Source: an uncultured Lachnospiraceae bacterium (GTDB lineage: Bacteria > Bacillota > Clostridia > Lachnospirales > Lachnospiraceae). Taken from it: a DNA stretch of 52,192 bases. The first letter of the stretch is position 1; the number at the start of each line of letters is the position of its first letter. The notes beneath the pieces are model-generated. The model made no database searches. It had not been told where the DNA came from and saw only the letters and a list, made by a program, of their open reading frames with translations. Location of the stretch: assembly GCA_947588005.1 (NCBI GenBank), contig CANPYE010000005.1, forward strand, positions 1-52,192, given 5' to 3'. Below, piece by piece: positions 7,438 to 14,404 of the stretch. Made by a program: the position numbers and the translations under genes.

Positions 7438-8403
7438 ATGGAAGCATTGAACACTTACACAGCAGTGAAGAGCCTTGCGGAGCAGATGAACGAGAGGCTC
7501 GCGGAGATGAAGATGACGAAGGCGGAGGCGGCGATACGGATGAACTACTCACGCGCCGCGCTCAGCAGGTACCTGAACGGGAAGTATGAGAGCAACGCGA
7601 CGGAGCTTGAGAAGAAGATCGCGGAGTTCCTCGAGGAGACCGGGGGCGTGGAGGGGGCAGCCGCGCAGGGGAATCAGGCGGCAGGCGGCATCCGCAGGAA
7701 GACCGAGTATTTTGAGTCCCGGGACTACGTCCAGACGATCGGCGTCTGCCAGATGTGCCAGGAACAGCAGGGTCTCGGCATCATCGTCGGGAAGTCCGGC
7801 TTCGGGAAGACGCACACGCTGAAGAGCTACGCGAAGCTGCCGAGGGTGGCGTACATCGAGTGCGACGACACGATGGCATGCCGCGACCTCGTGGAAGCGA
7901 TCGAACAGGAGCTCGGCATCCCGCGGGGCTACGGCGGGACGACGTGGAGCCGGGTGAACCGCATCCGGGAGTTCTTCAACACGAACGAGGGATACCTGCT
8001 GATCATCGACGAGGCGGACAAGCTCATCAGCAAGTACACACAGAAGAAAATGGAGATTCTCCGGGGCATCTATGACCAGTCCGACGTCGGCATCGTGATC
8101 GCCGGGGAGCTGAAGCTCGAGGCGGAGATCAAGGGGAGCCTCGCCCGGTTCGCGAACCGCATGGACTTCTATTACAAGCTCCGGGGGCTGACGAAGCAGG
8201 AGGTCGTTGACTATCTGGAAGGCTTCGAGGTGGACGAGGCGGCGCTCGGGGAGTTCATCAGCCGGGCGACCAACTCACAGAACGGATGCTTCCGTCTGCT
8301 CGACCGGACACTGAACAATGTCATCCGCATCCTGAAGGAGCGCGGCGAGACAAAGATGACGCTGAAGGTTTTGAGCGAGGCGTCCAACATGATGATGCTG
8401 TAG
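7438..8403 (+). CDS. Mu-type transposition target ATPase (MuB)
   Basis: 321 aa, close to the 312 aa of MuB. MuB binds DNA with ATP, selects the target and activates MuA. The N-terminus holds an HTH (MTKAEAAIRMNYSRAALSRYLNGKY, residues 26-50), as in MuB. The AAA core has Walker A GKSGFGKT at 118-125 and Walker B LLIIDEAD ending near 194. The C-terminal part (from about 235) is helical. It is preceded by AACGAAAGGAAGG and follows the transposase gene, as in Mu. Confidence 0.93.
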   Translation: MEALNTYTAVKSLAEQMNERLAEMKMTKAEAAIRMNYSRAALSRYLNGKYESNATELEKKIAEFLEETGGVEGAAAQGNQAAGGIRRKTEYFESRDYVQTIGVCQMCQEQQGLGIIVGKSGFGKTHTLKSYAKLPRVAYIECDDTMACRDLVEAIEQELGIPRGYGGTTWSRVNRIREFFNTNEGYLLIIDEADKLISKYTQKKMEILRGIYDQSDVGIVIAGELKLEAEIKGSLARFANRMDFYYKLRGLTKQEVVDYLEGFEVDEAALGEFISRATNSQNGCFRLLDRTLNNVIRILKERGETKMTLKVLSEASNMMML

Positions 8404-8415
8404 GAGGTGGAAGAG

Positions 8416-8625
8416 ATGAAGAGACTTGAGATCATGGTATCCGGGGAGAAAGAGAACGAGATGGCAAGGAAGATCATGCAGGCGGCGTATCAGGTGATGG
8501 AGAAATACGATTACGAGGCCGCATCCGTGAGCATGAGGGGCACGCCGCAGGACGGCGAGATCAAGATACCGGAGTTCGTGCAGGCAGGGCGTCCGGCAAG
8601 GATGGTTGTCAGAAGGAGGGTGTGA
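8416..8625 (+). CDS. small phage protein, unknown
   Basis: 69 aa from ATG 8416, eight bases after TAGGAGG; the upstream GTG 8407 lies too close to that site. Pattern: beta strand (LEIMVSGEKE), helix (MARKIMQAAYQVMEKYDY), then strands (AASVSMRGTPQDGEIKIPEF). No family recognised. It lies between MuB and GemA. Confidence 0.7.
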   Translation: MKRLEIMVSGEKENEMARKIMQAAYQVMEKYDYEAASVSMRGTPQDGEIKIPEFVQAGRPARMVVRRRV

Positions 8626-8626
8626 G

Positions 8627-9088
8627 ATGGCAGCAGCAAAGGATACCAAGCCGATGATCAAGAAGCTGTGGGGAATCGCGAAGTGCCCGGAGCTGAAGCT
8701 CTCGGACGACGAGCTGCACCTGATCGTCACAAAGTACACGGGGAAGGGGAGCATCCGCGACCTGAACGCCCGGGAGCTTGCGACCTGCATCCGGGAGGTC
8801 GGGAAGCTGAGGGACTCCGCGAGGAAGGACTCCGGACAGAAGAGGTGGGGCGGGAACCCTGCCACGGAGAACCAGAGGAAGAAAATATACAGGCTCACAC
8901 AGGAGCTCGGGTGGGACAAGCCCGCGAGGGTGAACGGACTCGCCGAGAGGATGTTCAAATGCTCCCGGGTAGAGTGGCTGAGCTATCAGCAGTGCTCAAA
9001 GCTGATCGAGGCGCTGAAGAAGATGCTCGAGCGGAAGGAGGCGGAGAAGGATGCGGGACTGCACGCTGACGATGCGGGTGGCCGATGA
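8627..9088 (+). CDS. GemA/gp16 family regulator
   Basis: 153 aa. Matches the Mu gp16 (GemA, DUF1018) family in length, place and key blocks: IKKLWGIAKCPELKLSDDELHLIV near the start, TENQRKKIYRLTQELGW in the middle, and WLSYQQCSKLIEALKKML at the end. In Mu, GemA alters host gene expression and DNA supercoiling; the exact role is unsettled. ATG 8627 follows AGAAGGAGGG. The last 38 bp overlap the next gene. Confidence 0.85.
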   Translation: MAAAKDTKPMIKKLWGIAKCPELKLSDDELHLIVTKYTGKGSIRDLNARELATCIREVGKLRDSARKDSGQKRWGGNPATENQRKKIYRLTQELGWDKPARVNGLAERMFKCSRVEWLSYQQCSKLIEALKKMLERKEAEKDAGLHADDAGGR

Positions 9089-9305
9089 CGAGATCACCTT
9101 CGAGGGCAGGGACATCAGCTTCGAGGAGCTTGCCGCGATGACGGGCTTCCTGCAGGTGTTCGTAGGCACAGAGGCGGTCAGGAGGGGCGCGGACATCGAG
9201 GACACAAAGGACAGGCTGCTCGACATCCACCTGACGGCGATGCAGGAGCTCGACCGTCTCCACCGGGAGGGCGGGTACGCCGCGGACGGGCAGGAAGGGG
9301 GCTGA
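9051..9305 (+). CDS. early phage protein, unknown
   Basis: 84 aa, ATG behind AAGGAGGCGGAGAAGG, inside the 3' end of gemA. Starts with a beta hairpin (CTLTMRVADDEITFEGRDI), then helices (EELAAMTGFLQVFVGTEA; DRLLDIHLTAMQELDRLH). No family recognised. Confidence 0.7.
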   Translation: MRDCTLTMRVADDEITFEGRDISFEELAAMTGFLQVFVGTEAVRRGADIEDTKDRLLDIHLTAMQELDRLHREGGYAADGQEGG

Positions 9306-9306
9306 C

Positions 9307-9690
9307 ATGGCAAAGAAGAAGCGCATGACCAACCGCGAGAAGGACGAGAGGGCAAGGCTCAAAAAGGAGCTGCAGGCGAAGGGCGTCATCGCGCCGGACA
9401 AGCCGAGGCTGAACAGGAACAGGTTCATCGAGGAGGCGATGGCGGAGTGGGACGCGAGGGACAGGGAGTGCCTGATCTGGGACTACTACCTGCTCGAAGC
9501 GGTCTCCGTCATGCTCGGGAAAAGCGAGCGCCGATCGACGAGGGCGTCCCCTGAGGCCGTAGGGGTCGCGAAGGTGCTGAAGACGGCCATCCGGCTGCGG
9601 GAGTTCCATGAGGGGCTCCGGGAAAAGGGACAGAAGGAATACAGACTCACCGAGATGTACGACTACATCCGGGACATTACGGAAGCATGA
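9307..9690 (+). CDS. early phage protein, unknown
   Basis: 127 aa, ATG behind GGAAGGGGGCTGAC. The basic N-terminus (AKKKRMTNREKDERARLKKEL) suggests nucleic-acid contact; the rest is helical with WDYYLLEAVSVMLGKSERRS in the middle. No family recognised. Same operon, no intergenic gap. Confidence 0.65.
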   Translation: MAKKKRMTNREKDERARLKKELQAKGVIAPDKPRLNRNRFIEEAMAEWDARDRECLIWDYYLLEAVSVMLGKSERRSTRASPEAVGVAKVLKTAIRLREFHEGLREKGQKEYRLTEMYDYIRDITEA

Positions 9691-9705
9691 GAAGGAGGAA
9701 AGGAC

Positions 9706-9960
9706 ATGGAAAGAGCCTACAAGAAAATGACGAGCCACGGCTCTATCAACGTGCCCGTCGCGATGCGGCGGAGCCTCGCCATCGAGCCGAAGGACGCGAT
9801 GGTCGTGGAGGAGAAGGACGGGAAGATCATCATATCCCCGTACAACGTCCGCTGCCAGTTCTGCGGAACCACGGACGGGGTCGGGAGCTTCTACGGGAAG
9901 GGAATCTGCCCGGACTGCGCAAGGAAAGCCTATGAGGGGCTGAAGGGAGGGAGGCTGTGA
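9706..9960 (+). CDS. AbrB-like swapped-hairpin protein with a zinc ribbon
   Basis: 84 aa. Residues 1-45 (KKMTSHGSINVPVAMRRSLAIEPKDAMVVEEKDGKIIISP) have the SpoVT/AbrB swapped-hairpin pattern used for DNA binding. Residues 50-75 add a four-Cys knuckle, CQFC then CPDC 18 residues later, a probable zinc ribbon. It may be a transcription factor of the early region or of the host. ATG follows AGAAGGAGGAAAGGAC. Its stop overlaps the next ATG. Confidence 0.75.
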   Translation: MERAYKKMTSHGSINVPVAMRRSLAIEPKDAMVVEEKDGKIIISPYNVRCQFCGTTDGVGSFYGKGICPDCARKAYEGLKGGRL

Positions 9961-10634
9961 TGAAGGCGAAGGAGATGACCACCCGGCAGCTCATCGGCGA
10001 GTGCATCCGGCTCGACCGGGAGCGGAAGCAGGTGAACGCGTCGCTCAACTCGTACAAGGCAGAGCTGCAGGCGAGGGGGCTCGCGGAGATGGAAGACCAC
10101 AACGTCCGGTTCGTGAAGTATTACGGGGAGAACGGCACCGCCTCGGTGGCGGATGCCATGAGCCTCGACATCATCGCGCCGGACAAGCTGCAGGCCGCGG
10201 TCGGGAGCGGCATCTGGGATACGAAGGTCAAGACCGAGGTCTCGGCGAAGTACAAGTGCGACGCCAAGTTCGAGCGGATGCTGAAGGCGGTGTTCATGGG
10301 GGACTACACCTTCGAGATGAGCCTCGAGGAGTTCCTCGACGAGATGCCGATGCAGCCGGACGCGAAACAGAAGAAGCTGCTCCTCAGGAAGCTGAAGGGC
10401 GACTTCGAGAAGGACAGGGAGACCCTGCGGTCGGTACTGGTTCCGGAGGGGGAGGAGCCCCCTGACTTCGATGTGGAGCTCTGGTACATCTACAAGATCA
10501 AGAACGCGGAGCTCATCCGCCTCTTCCTTCCGGAGGAAGGACTGGACGGGACACTGGAAGCCATCAGGAAGAGCATCATCGTGGACACGAAGACGTCGAT
10601 CACGATCGACTATGACAGCGAGAAGGAGGAATGA
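9960..10634 (+). CDS. early phage protein, unknown
   Basis: 224 aa, coupled to the preceding gene (TGATG) behind GGAGGGAGG. It starts with a helical, coiled-coil-like stretch (MTTRQLIGECIRLDRERKQVNASLNSYKAELQ), then a mixed domain with KYYGENGTASVADAMSLDII, and ends IIVDTKTSITIDYDSEKEE. The length and place are reminiscent of phage host-nuclease inhibitors, but the link is weak. Function not assigned. Confidence 0.6.
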   Translation: MKAKEMTTRQLIGECIRLDRERKQVNASLNSYKAELQARGLAEMEDHNVRFVKYYGENGTASVADAMSLDIIAPDKLQAAVGSGIWDTKVKTEVSAKYKCDAKFERMLKAVFMGDYTFEMSLEEFLDEMPMQPDAKQKKLLLRKLKGDFEKDRETLRSVLVPEGEEPPDFDVELWYIYKIKNAELIRLFLPEEGLDGTLEAIRKSIIVDTKTSITIDYDSEKEE

Positions 10635-10636
10635 GC

Positions 10637-10810
10637 ATGTCAGAGAAGAAGAGAATCCTCAGCGAGGCGACGAAGGACATGACTGGGGAGCAGCTTGCCG
10701 GGCTGCAGGAGAAGGTCGCAAACATGAGCCCGGAGGAGCTCCGGGAGTTCAGGAACAGCCACGACCCTGACGAGATGGGGTTCTGGGGAGAGGAGAGTGT
10801 GGACGAATGA
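10637..10810 (+). CDS. small acidic phage protein, unknown
   Basis: 57 aa, ATG behind GAGAAGGAGGAATGAGC. Mostly helical (LSEATKDMTGEQLAGLQEKVANMSPEEL) with an acidic end (DPDEMGFWGEESVDE). Its stop overlaps the endolysin start by 4 bp (ATGA). No family recognised. Confidence 0.65.
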   Translation: MSEKKRILSEATKDMTGEQLAGLQEKVANMSPEELREFRNSHDPDEMGFWGEESVDE

Positions 10811-12351
10811 GCACATTGAAGATCAACAGGCTGCTGACGCCGTACAACTTCAACGACCGGAACGACACCGGGCGCATCCGGTACATCGTCATCCATTACG
10901 TCGGGGCGCTCGGGGGAGCGGAGGCGAACTGCAAGTATTACGCGTCCCAGTACATCGGGGCGTCCGCCCACTACTTCGTCGGGTTTGCCGGCGAGATATG
11001 GCAGTCCGTGGAGGACGGCGACGTGGCGTGGCACTGCGGGGCGAAGTCCTACAAACACCCGGAGTGCAGGAACAGCAACTCCATCGGCATCGAACTGTGC
11101 GTCCGCTGCAAGGGCAGCCAGTCCGCGGAGAGCCGGGACTGGTACTTCGAGCAGGCGACCGTCGACGCGGCGATCGAGCTGACAAGGCAGCTCATGGAGA
11201 AGTACGGCGTGAGCGCAGACCACGTCATCCGGCACTACGACGTCACCGGGAAGATATGCCCGAACCCTTACGTCTACAACCACACGAAGCACACGTGGGA
11301 CGCCTTCAAGGCCGCGATCGCGAAGAAGGCAGCCGCGGGCACGTCCGGGATGACCAAGATCACCGGGAAGGCAAAGGCGACGGCGGCACAGATGGAAGCC
11401 TACATCCGGGCGAAGAACCCGAAGGTTGCAAAGAGCGTGATCGGGATGCTGCCGCTGTACCTTTCCGAGGGGGCTGCGGAGAACATCCGCGGGGACATCG
11501 CCTTCGCGCAGTCCTGCCTCGAGACCGGGAACTTCGGGTTCTCCGGGAGCGCGGTGACCTTAGACCAGAACAACTTCTGCGGCATGGGCGTCACGGAGAA
11601 CGGGATGAAAGGCAACAGCTTCGCGACGCCTCAGCTCGGCATCCGGGCGCAGATACAGCACCTGAAGGCATACGCGAACACGGCGGCGCTGAAGCAGGAA
11701 TGTGTCGACCCGCGGTTCAGCTATGTGACGAGGGGGTGCGCCCCGTATGTGGAGCAGCTCGGCATACAGGAGAACCCGAAGGGCAAGGGATGGGCGTCCG
11801 GGGCAGGGTACGGCTCCAAGATACTGACCATCCTGAAGAACATCCTCGCGTCTGGGGGAGATGGCACGAAACAGCCGGAGAAACAGCCGGAGAAGGAACC
11901 GGAGAAGCCGGCTGCAGGCAGCGCGTCCGTCCCGTATCTGGTCACGACGACCTGCGACGTGCTGAACATCCGGAAGAAGCCGACGGCGTCGAGCGGGATC
12001 ACCGGGAAGATCAGCGAGAAGGCCGGGCACAAGAAGCAGTACACGATCGTCGAGGAGAAGGACGGATGGGGCAGGCTGAAGTCCGGAGCCGGGTGGATAA
12101 GCCTCTCCTATACGGAGAAAGCCCCCGGGCAGGCCGCGAAGGGCGCGTCCGTCCCGTATCTGGTCACGACGACCTGCGACGTGCTGCGCATCCGGAAGAA
12201 GCCGACGACGTCGAGCGCGGTGACCGGGCGCATCAGCGAGGAGGCCGGGCACAAGAAGCAGTACACGATCGTCGAGGAGAAGGACGGATGGGGCAGGCTG
12301 AAGTCCGGAGCCGGATGGATAAGCCTCGCATACACGAAGAAGGTCTCCTGA
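10807..12351 (+). CDS. endolysin: amidase + glucosaminidase + two SH3b repeats
   Basis: 514 aa, no signal peptide, so release through a holin is expected. Residues 1-175: N-acetylmuramoyl-L-alanine amidase (PGRP/amidase_2) with the zinc ligands expected in VIHYVG, SAHYF and GKICPNP. Residues 195-350: glucosaminidase-type domain (FAQSCLETGNFGFSGS, then NNFCGMGVT and GIRAQIQHLKAY). Linker PEKQPEKEPEKP. Residues 375-514: two SH3b wall-binding repeats, 222 bp apart and nearly identical (each starts ASVPYLVTTTCDVL). It cuts peptidoglycan at two bonds. Placed at the end of the early/middle block, before the mor-like gene and the holin candidate. Start overlaps the previous gene (ATGA). Confidence 0.92.
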   Translation: MSTLKINRLLTPYNFNDRNDTGRIRYIVIHYVGALGGAEANCKYYASQYIGASAHYFVGFAGEIWQSVEDGDVAWHCGAKSYKHPECRNSNSIGIELCVRCKGSQSAESRDWYFEQATVDAAIELTRQLMEKYGVSADHVIRHYDVTGKICPNPYVYNHTKHTWDAFKAAIAKKAAAGTSGMTKITGKAKATAAQMEAYIRAKNPKVAKSVIGMLPLYLSEGAAENIRGDIAFAQSCLETGNFGFSGSAVTLDQNNFCGMGVTENGMKGNSFATPQLGIRAQIQHLKAYANTAALKQECVDPRFSYVTRGCAPYVEQLGIQENPKGKGWASGAGYGSKILTILKNILASGGDGTKQPEKQPEKEPEKPAAGSASVPYLVTTTCDVLNIRKKPTASSGITGKISEKAGHKKQYTIVEEKDGWGRLKSGAGWISLSYTEKAPGQAAKGASVPYLVTTTCDVLRIRKKPTTSSAVTGRISEEAGHKKQYTIVEEKDGWGRLKSGAGWISLAYTKKVS

Positions 12352-12369
12352 CGGAAAGGGGGGCAGACC

Positions 12370-12705
12370 ATGAACTTAGACGGACTGACAATGGAACTGA
12401 TCAAAGAGACCACGCTCGAGGACATCTCCGAGAGCTACCGGGAGGTCGTGGAGATCATAGGGATAGACAAGTTCATCGAGCTGTCTGCCTATGCGAGGGG
12501 GGACGAGCTGTACTTCCCGAAGGTAGAGAACATCATAGCGCCTGCCCGGAACCGGAGGATTAAGAAGGAGTGGAACGGATACAACACGAAGGAGCTTGCG
12601 GACAAATACAACCTGACGACGAAGCAGATCGGGAACATCCTGAAGGATGAGCCCTTCATCGGGCAGATGACGATAGACGACCTGCTCGCCGCGCAGGGCG
12701 GGTAA
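12370..12705 (+). CDS. Mor-family transcription activator of late genes
   Basis: 111 aa. Matches the Mor/C family of Mu: an N-terminal dimer part (ETTLEDISESYREVVEIIG), the block DELYFPKVENIIAPARNRRIKKEWNGYN, and a C-terminal HTH (TKELADKYNLTTKQIGNIL). Mor is made in the early/middle phase and recruits host RNA polymerase to the next promoter. Only one family member is seen, so this protein may combine the Mor and C roles. It is the last gene before a strong terminator; the late genes start directly after. Confidence 0.9.
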   Translation: MNLDGLTMELIKETTLEDISESYREVVEIIGIDKFIELSAYARGDELYFPKVENIIAPARNRRIKKEWNGYNTKELADKYNLTTKQIGNILKDEPFIGQMTIDDLLAAQGG

Positions 12706-12751
12706 ATTCCGGAAATACTTCCCCTAAAGGGTCTCAGGAGAAAGCACTATC

Positions 12752-12786
12752 ATAAGAGCATGTACTTAGTACATGCTCTTATTTTT
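12752..12786 (+). terminator. intrinsic terminator closing the early operon
   Basis: Perfect 14-bp stem ATAAGAGCATGTAC / GTACATGCTCTTAT with a TTA loop (12752-12782), followed by TTTT. It separates the mor-like gene from the late region. Confidence 0.9.
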
Positions 12787-12792
12787 ACGCTC

Positions 12793-12824
12793 ACGTCATT
12801 CTCAAAATTATCGACAAAAAGGAG
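12793..12824 (+). promoter_or_regulatory. 32-bp motif before the first late gene
   Basis: Pattern ACGTYATTCTCAA-N9-CAAAAAGGAG, shared base for base at 23 fixed positions (apart from the Y) with 37405-37436 near the right end. It lies between the terminator and the holin-candidate gene, so it may belong to a late promoter; its last bases also serve as the ribosome binding site. Role inferred. Confidence 0.45.
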
Positions 12825-12832
12825 TGGTCAGC

Positions 12833-13147
12833 ATGACGAACATCATCACAGACACGACACAGATCATCGCCTTCATCGGCATCATGGCGTTTATCGTCTC
12901 GGTGATCACGGAGGCGGTCAAGAGATGGGAATGGTTTGACAAAAAGGTGCCGACGGCGCTGACGGTCATCATCCTGTCCCTCGTCCTCTGCCCGGTCTGC
13001 ATGTTGGGGCTTTTGAGCTACTACAACATGCCGATCGAGTGGTTCACGGTCTTCGCGTCCTTCATTGCGGCGTTCATAGTGGCGCTCGTGGCGATGGACG
13101 GATGGGAGAGAGTGTCCGAACTGGCAGAGAGACTCATCAGGAAATAA
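12833..13147 (+). CDS. membrane protein, holin candidate
   Basis: 104 aa with three likely membrane segments (about residues 11-28 IIAFIGIMAFIVSVIT, 41-63 ALTVIILSLVLCPVCMLGLLSYY, 68-88 FTVFASFIAAFIVALVAM) and a charged end (ERVSELAERLIRK). Size, topology and place as first late gene fit a holin that lets the endolysin out. ATG 12833 follows AAAAAGGAGTGG. Specific holin family not identified. Confidence 0.7.
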   Translation: MTNIITDTTQIIAFIGIMAFIVSVITEAVKRWEWFDKKVPTALTVIILSLVLCPVCMLGLLSYYNMPIEWFTVFASFIAAFIVALVAMDGWERVSELAERLIRK

Positions 13148-13162
13148 CACGGCGGAGCATTT

Positions 13163-13513
13163 ATGGATTATGTAATCACTTTTTCGGACGTGATGGCAGC
13201 CGTGATCACCCTCGGGATAGGGGTCTTAGGATTCTTCATCAAAGGGTGGTTCTCGAGCCTGCGGTCGCAGTCCGAGAAGATCGAAAAGAAGATCGACGAG
13301 AATGACAGGAAAGTAAATGAGAGGATTGACAAATTGGAGCAGAGGACGGACGAGGAGATCGCCGGGCTGAAGAAGGAGCTCAAGGACATCGAGAAGGACT
13401 TCCCGATCGTCTACGTCCAGAGGGATGACTTCTTCCGCTCCATGAACAGTGTGGAGAGCCAGATGAAGGACATCAACGCCAAGATCGACAGGCTCCTCAT
13501 GCAGAGCAAATAG
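13163..13513 (+). CDS. membrane-anchored coiled-coil protein
   Basis: 116 aa: an N-terminal membrane segment (VMAAVITLGIGVLGFFIKGWF, residues 10-30) then a long coiled coil rich in Glu, Lys and Asp (SEKIEKKIDENDRKVNERID, then LKKELKDIEKD). Directly after the holin candidate, so it may act in lysis (spanin-like or holin accessory) but no motif proves it. Confidence 0.7.
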   Translation: MDYVITFSDVMAAVITLGIGVLGFFIKGWFSSLRSQSEKIEKKIDENDRKVNERIDKLEQRTDEEIAGLKKELKDIEKDFPIVYVQRDDFFRSMNSVESQMKDINAKIDRLLMQSK

Positions 13514-13535
13514 CAGGGCAAGAAGGTGAACGAAA

Positions 13536-13850
13536 ATGAACGACTTAGAGAAAGCAGAGATTCAGCGGAACAAGGCTATTCGGGGGTACATCATCAGGTG
13601 CCTCGTGAAGGGCTACAACAACACAGTCCTGACAAGGCAGCTTTCCAACGCGATGATCGCGGACGGGCTCGTCATATCCCCGGACATCAGCAAGTACCTC
13701 GACTATCTTCAGGGAGCAGGGTACATCGAGTTCACGAATGAGAAGGTCAACGCCTACACGGCCTACGCGAACGATGCGGTCATCAAGCTCACCAAGGACG
13801 GCGTCGACCTTGCGGAGGGCACGATCGACGACAACGGGGTCGATATCTGA
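13536..13850 (+). CDS. winged-helix-like phage protein
   Basis: 104 aa. The pattern helix-helix (IRGYIIRCLVKGYNNTVLTRQLSNAMI), then a helix and beta wing (ISKYLDYLQGAGYIEFTNEK, then DAVIKLTKDGVDLAEGTI) fits a small winged-helix protein. It lies immediately before the small-terminase-like gene and overlaps it (TGATG), at the place of Mu gp26-type genes. Function unknown. Confidence 0.65.
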   Translation: MNDLEKAEIQRNKAIRGYIIRCLVKGYNNTVLTRQLSNAMIADGLVISPDISKYLDYLQGAGYIEFTNEKVNAYTAYANDAVIKLTKDGVDLAEGTIDDNGVDI

Positions 13851-14404
13851 TGGGCGCGAAGCAGCGGATATCATCCAAGATCGACGAGCTCCCTGAAGAG
13901 CTGAGGGTCAGGGTGGACGTGCTCCTCGCGGACACGTCCAACACCTACGAGAGCATCAGCGCCTTCCTGAAGGAGGAAGGGTACGAGATATCGAAGTCGA
14001 GCGTCGGGAGGTACGCGCTCCGGACACAGAAGACGATGCAGCGCCTGCTCGAGGCGCAGGCGCAGACCGACCGCCTCATACAGGTCATGAAGGAGAACCC
14101 GGAAGAGGACTACACGGAAGCCGCGATCATGATGACCATGAACGGGCTCGTGAACCGGATGGCGACGGCGGAGGAAGAGTGGGACAGGATGCCGCTTGAC
14201 AAGGCAGGCAGGCTGATCGCGTCCCTGTCCCGGACGAAGGTCTATAAGGACAAGGTGAAGCAGGAAATGAGGAGGAAGGCCGACACCGCGCTGAAGCAGG
14301 CAGAGGCGGAACTCCTGAAGCTGATCGGGCAGGATGAGGACTCGAAGCGGAAGCTTAAGGAAATCCTGATCAGCGTGAAGGAACGGATGGTACAGGATGA
14401 TTGA
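13850..14404 (+). CDS. gp27-like protein (DUF3486), probable small terminase
   Basis: 184 aa. Family signs: IDELPEELRVRVDVLLAD at the start and TYESISAFLKEEGYEISKSSVGRYA, an HTH-like region near residues 35-60, followed by long helices. In Mu-like phages this DUF3486 protein precedes the large terminase and is taken to recognise the packaging site. The stop overlaps the terminase start by 8 bp. Confidence 0.85.
   Translation: MGAKQRISSKIDELPEELRVRVDVLLADTSNTYESISAFLKEEGYEISKSSVGRYALRTQKTMQRLLEAQAQTDRLIQVMKENPEEDYTEAAIMMTMNGLVNRMATAEEEWDRMPLDKAGRLIASLSRTKVYKDKVKQEMRRKADTALKQAEAELLKLIGQDEDSKRKLKEILISVKERMVQDD

Noticed and set aside
8998-9090. Frameshift between gemA and the next gene
   Set aside because: The 38-bp overlap has its own AAGGAGG and ATG; ordinary translational coupling explains it.
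10797-12563. Long rightward open frame over the endolysin gene
   Set aside because: Arg/Gly/Glu-rich shadow in another frame of the endolysin and mor-like genes.
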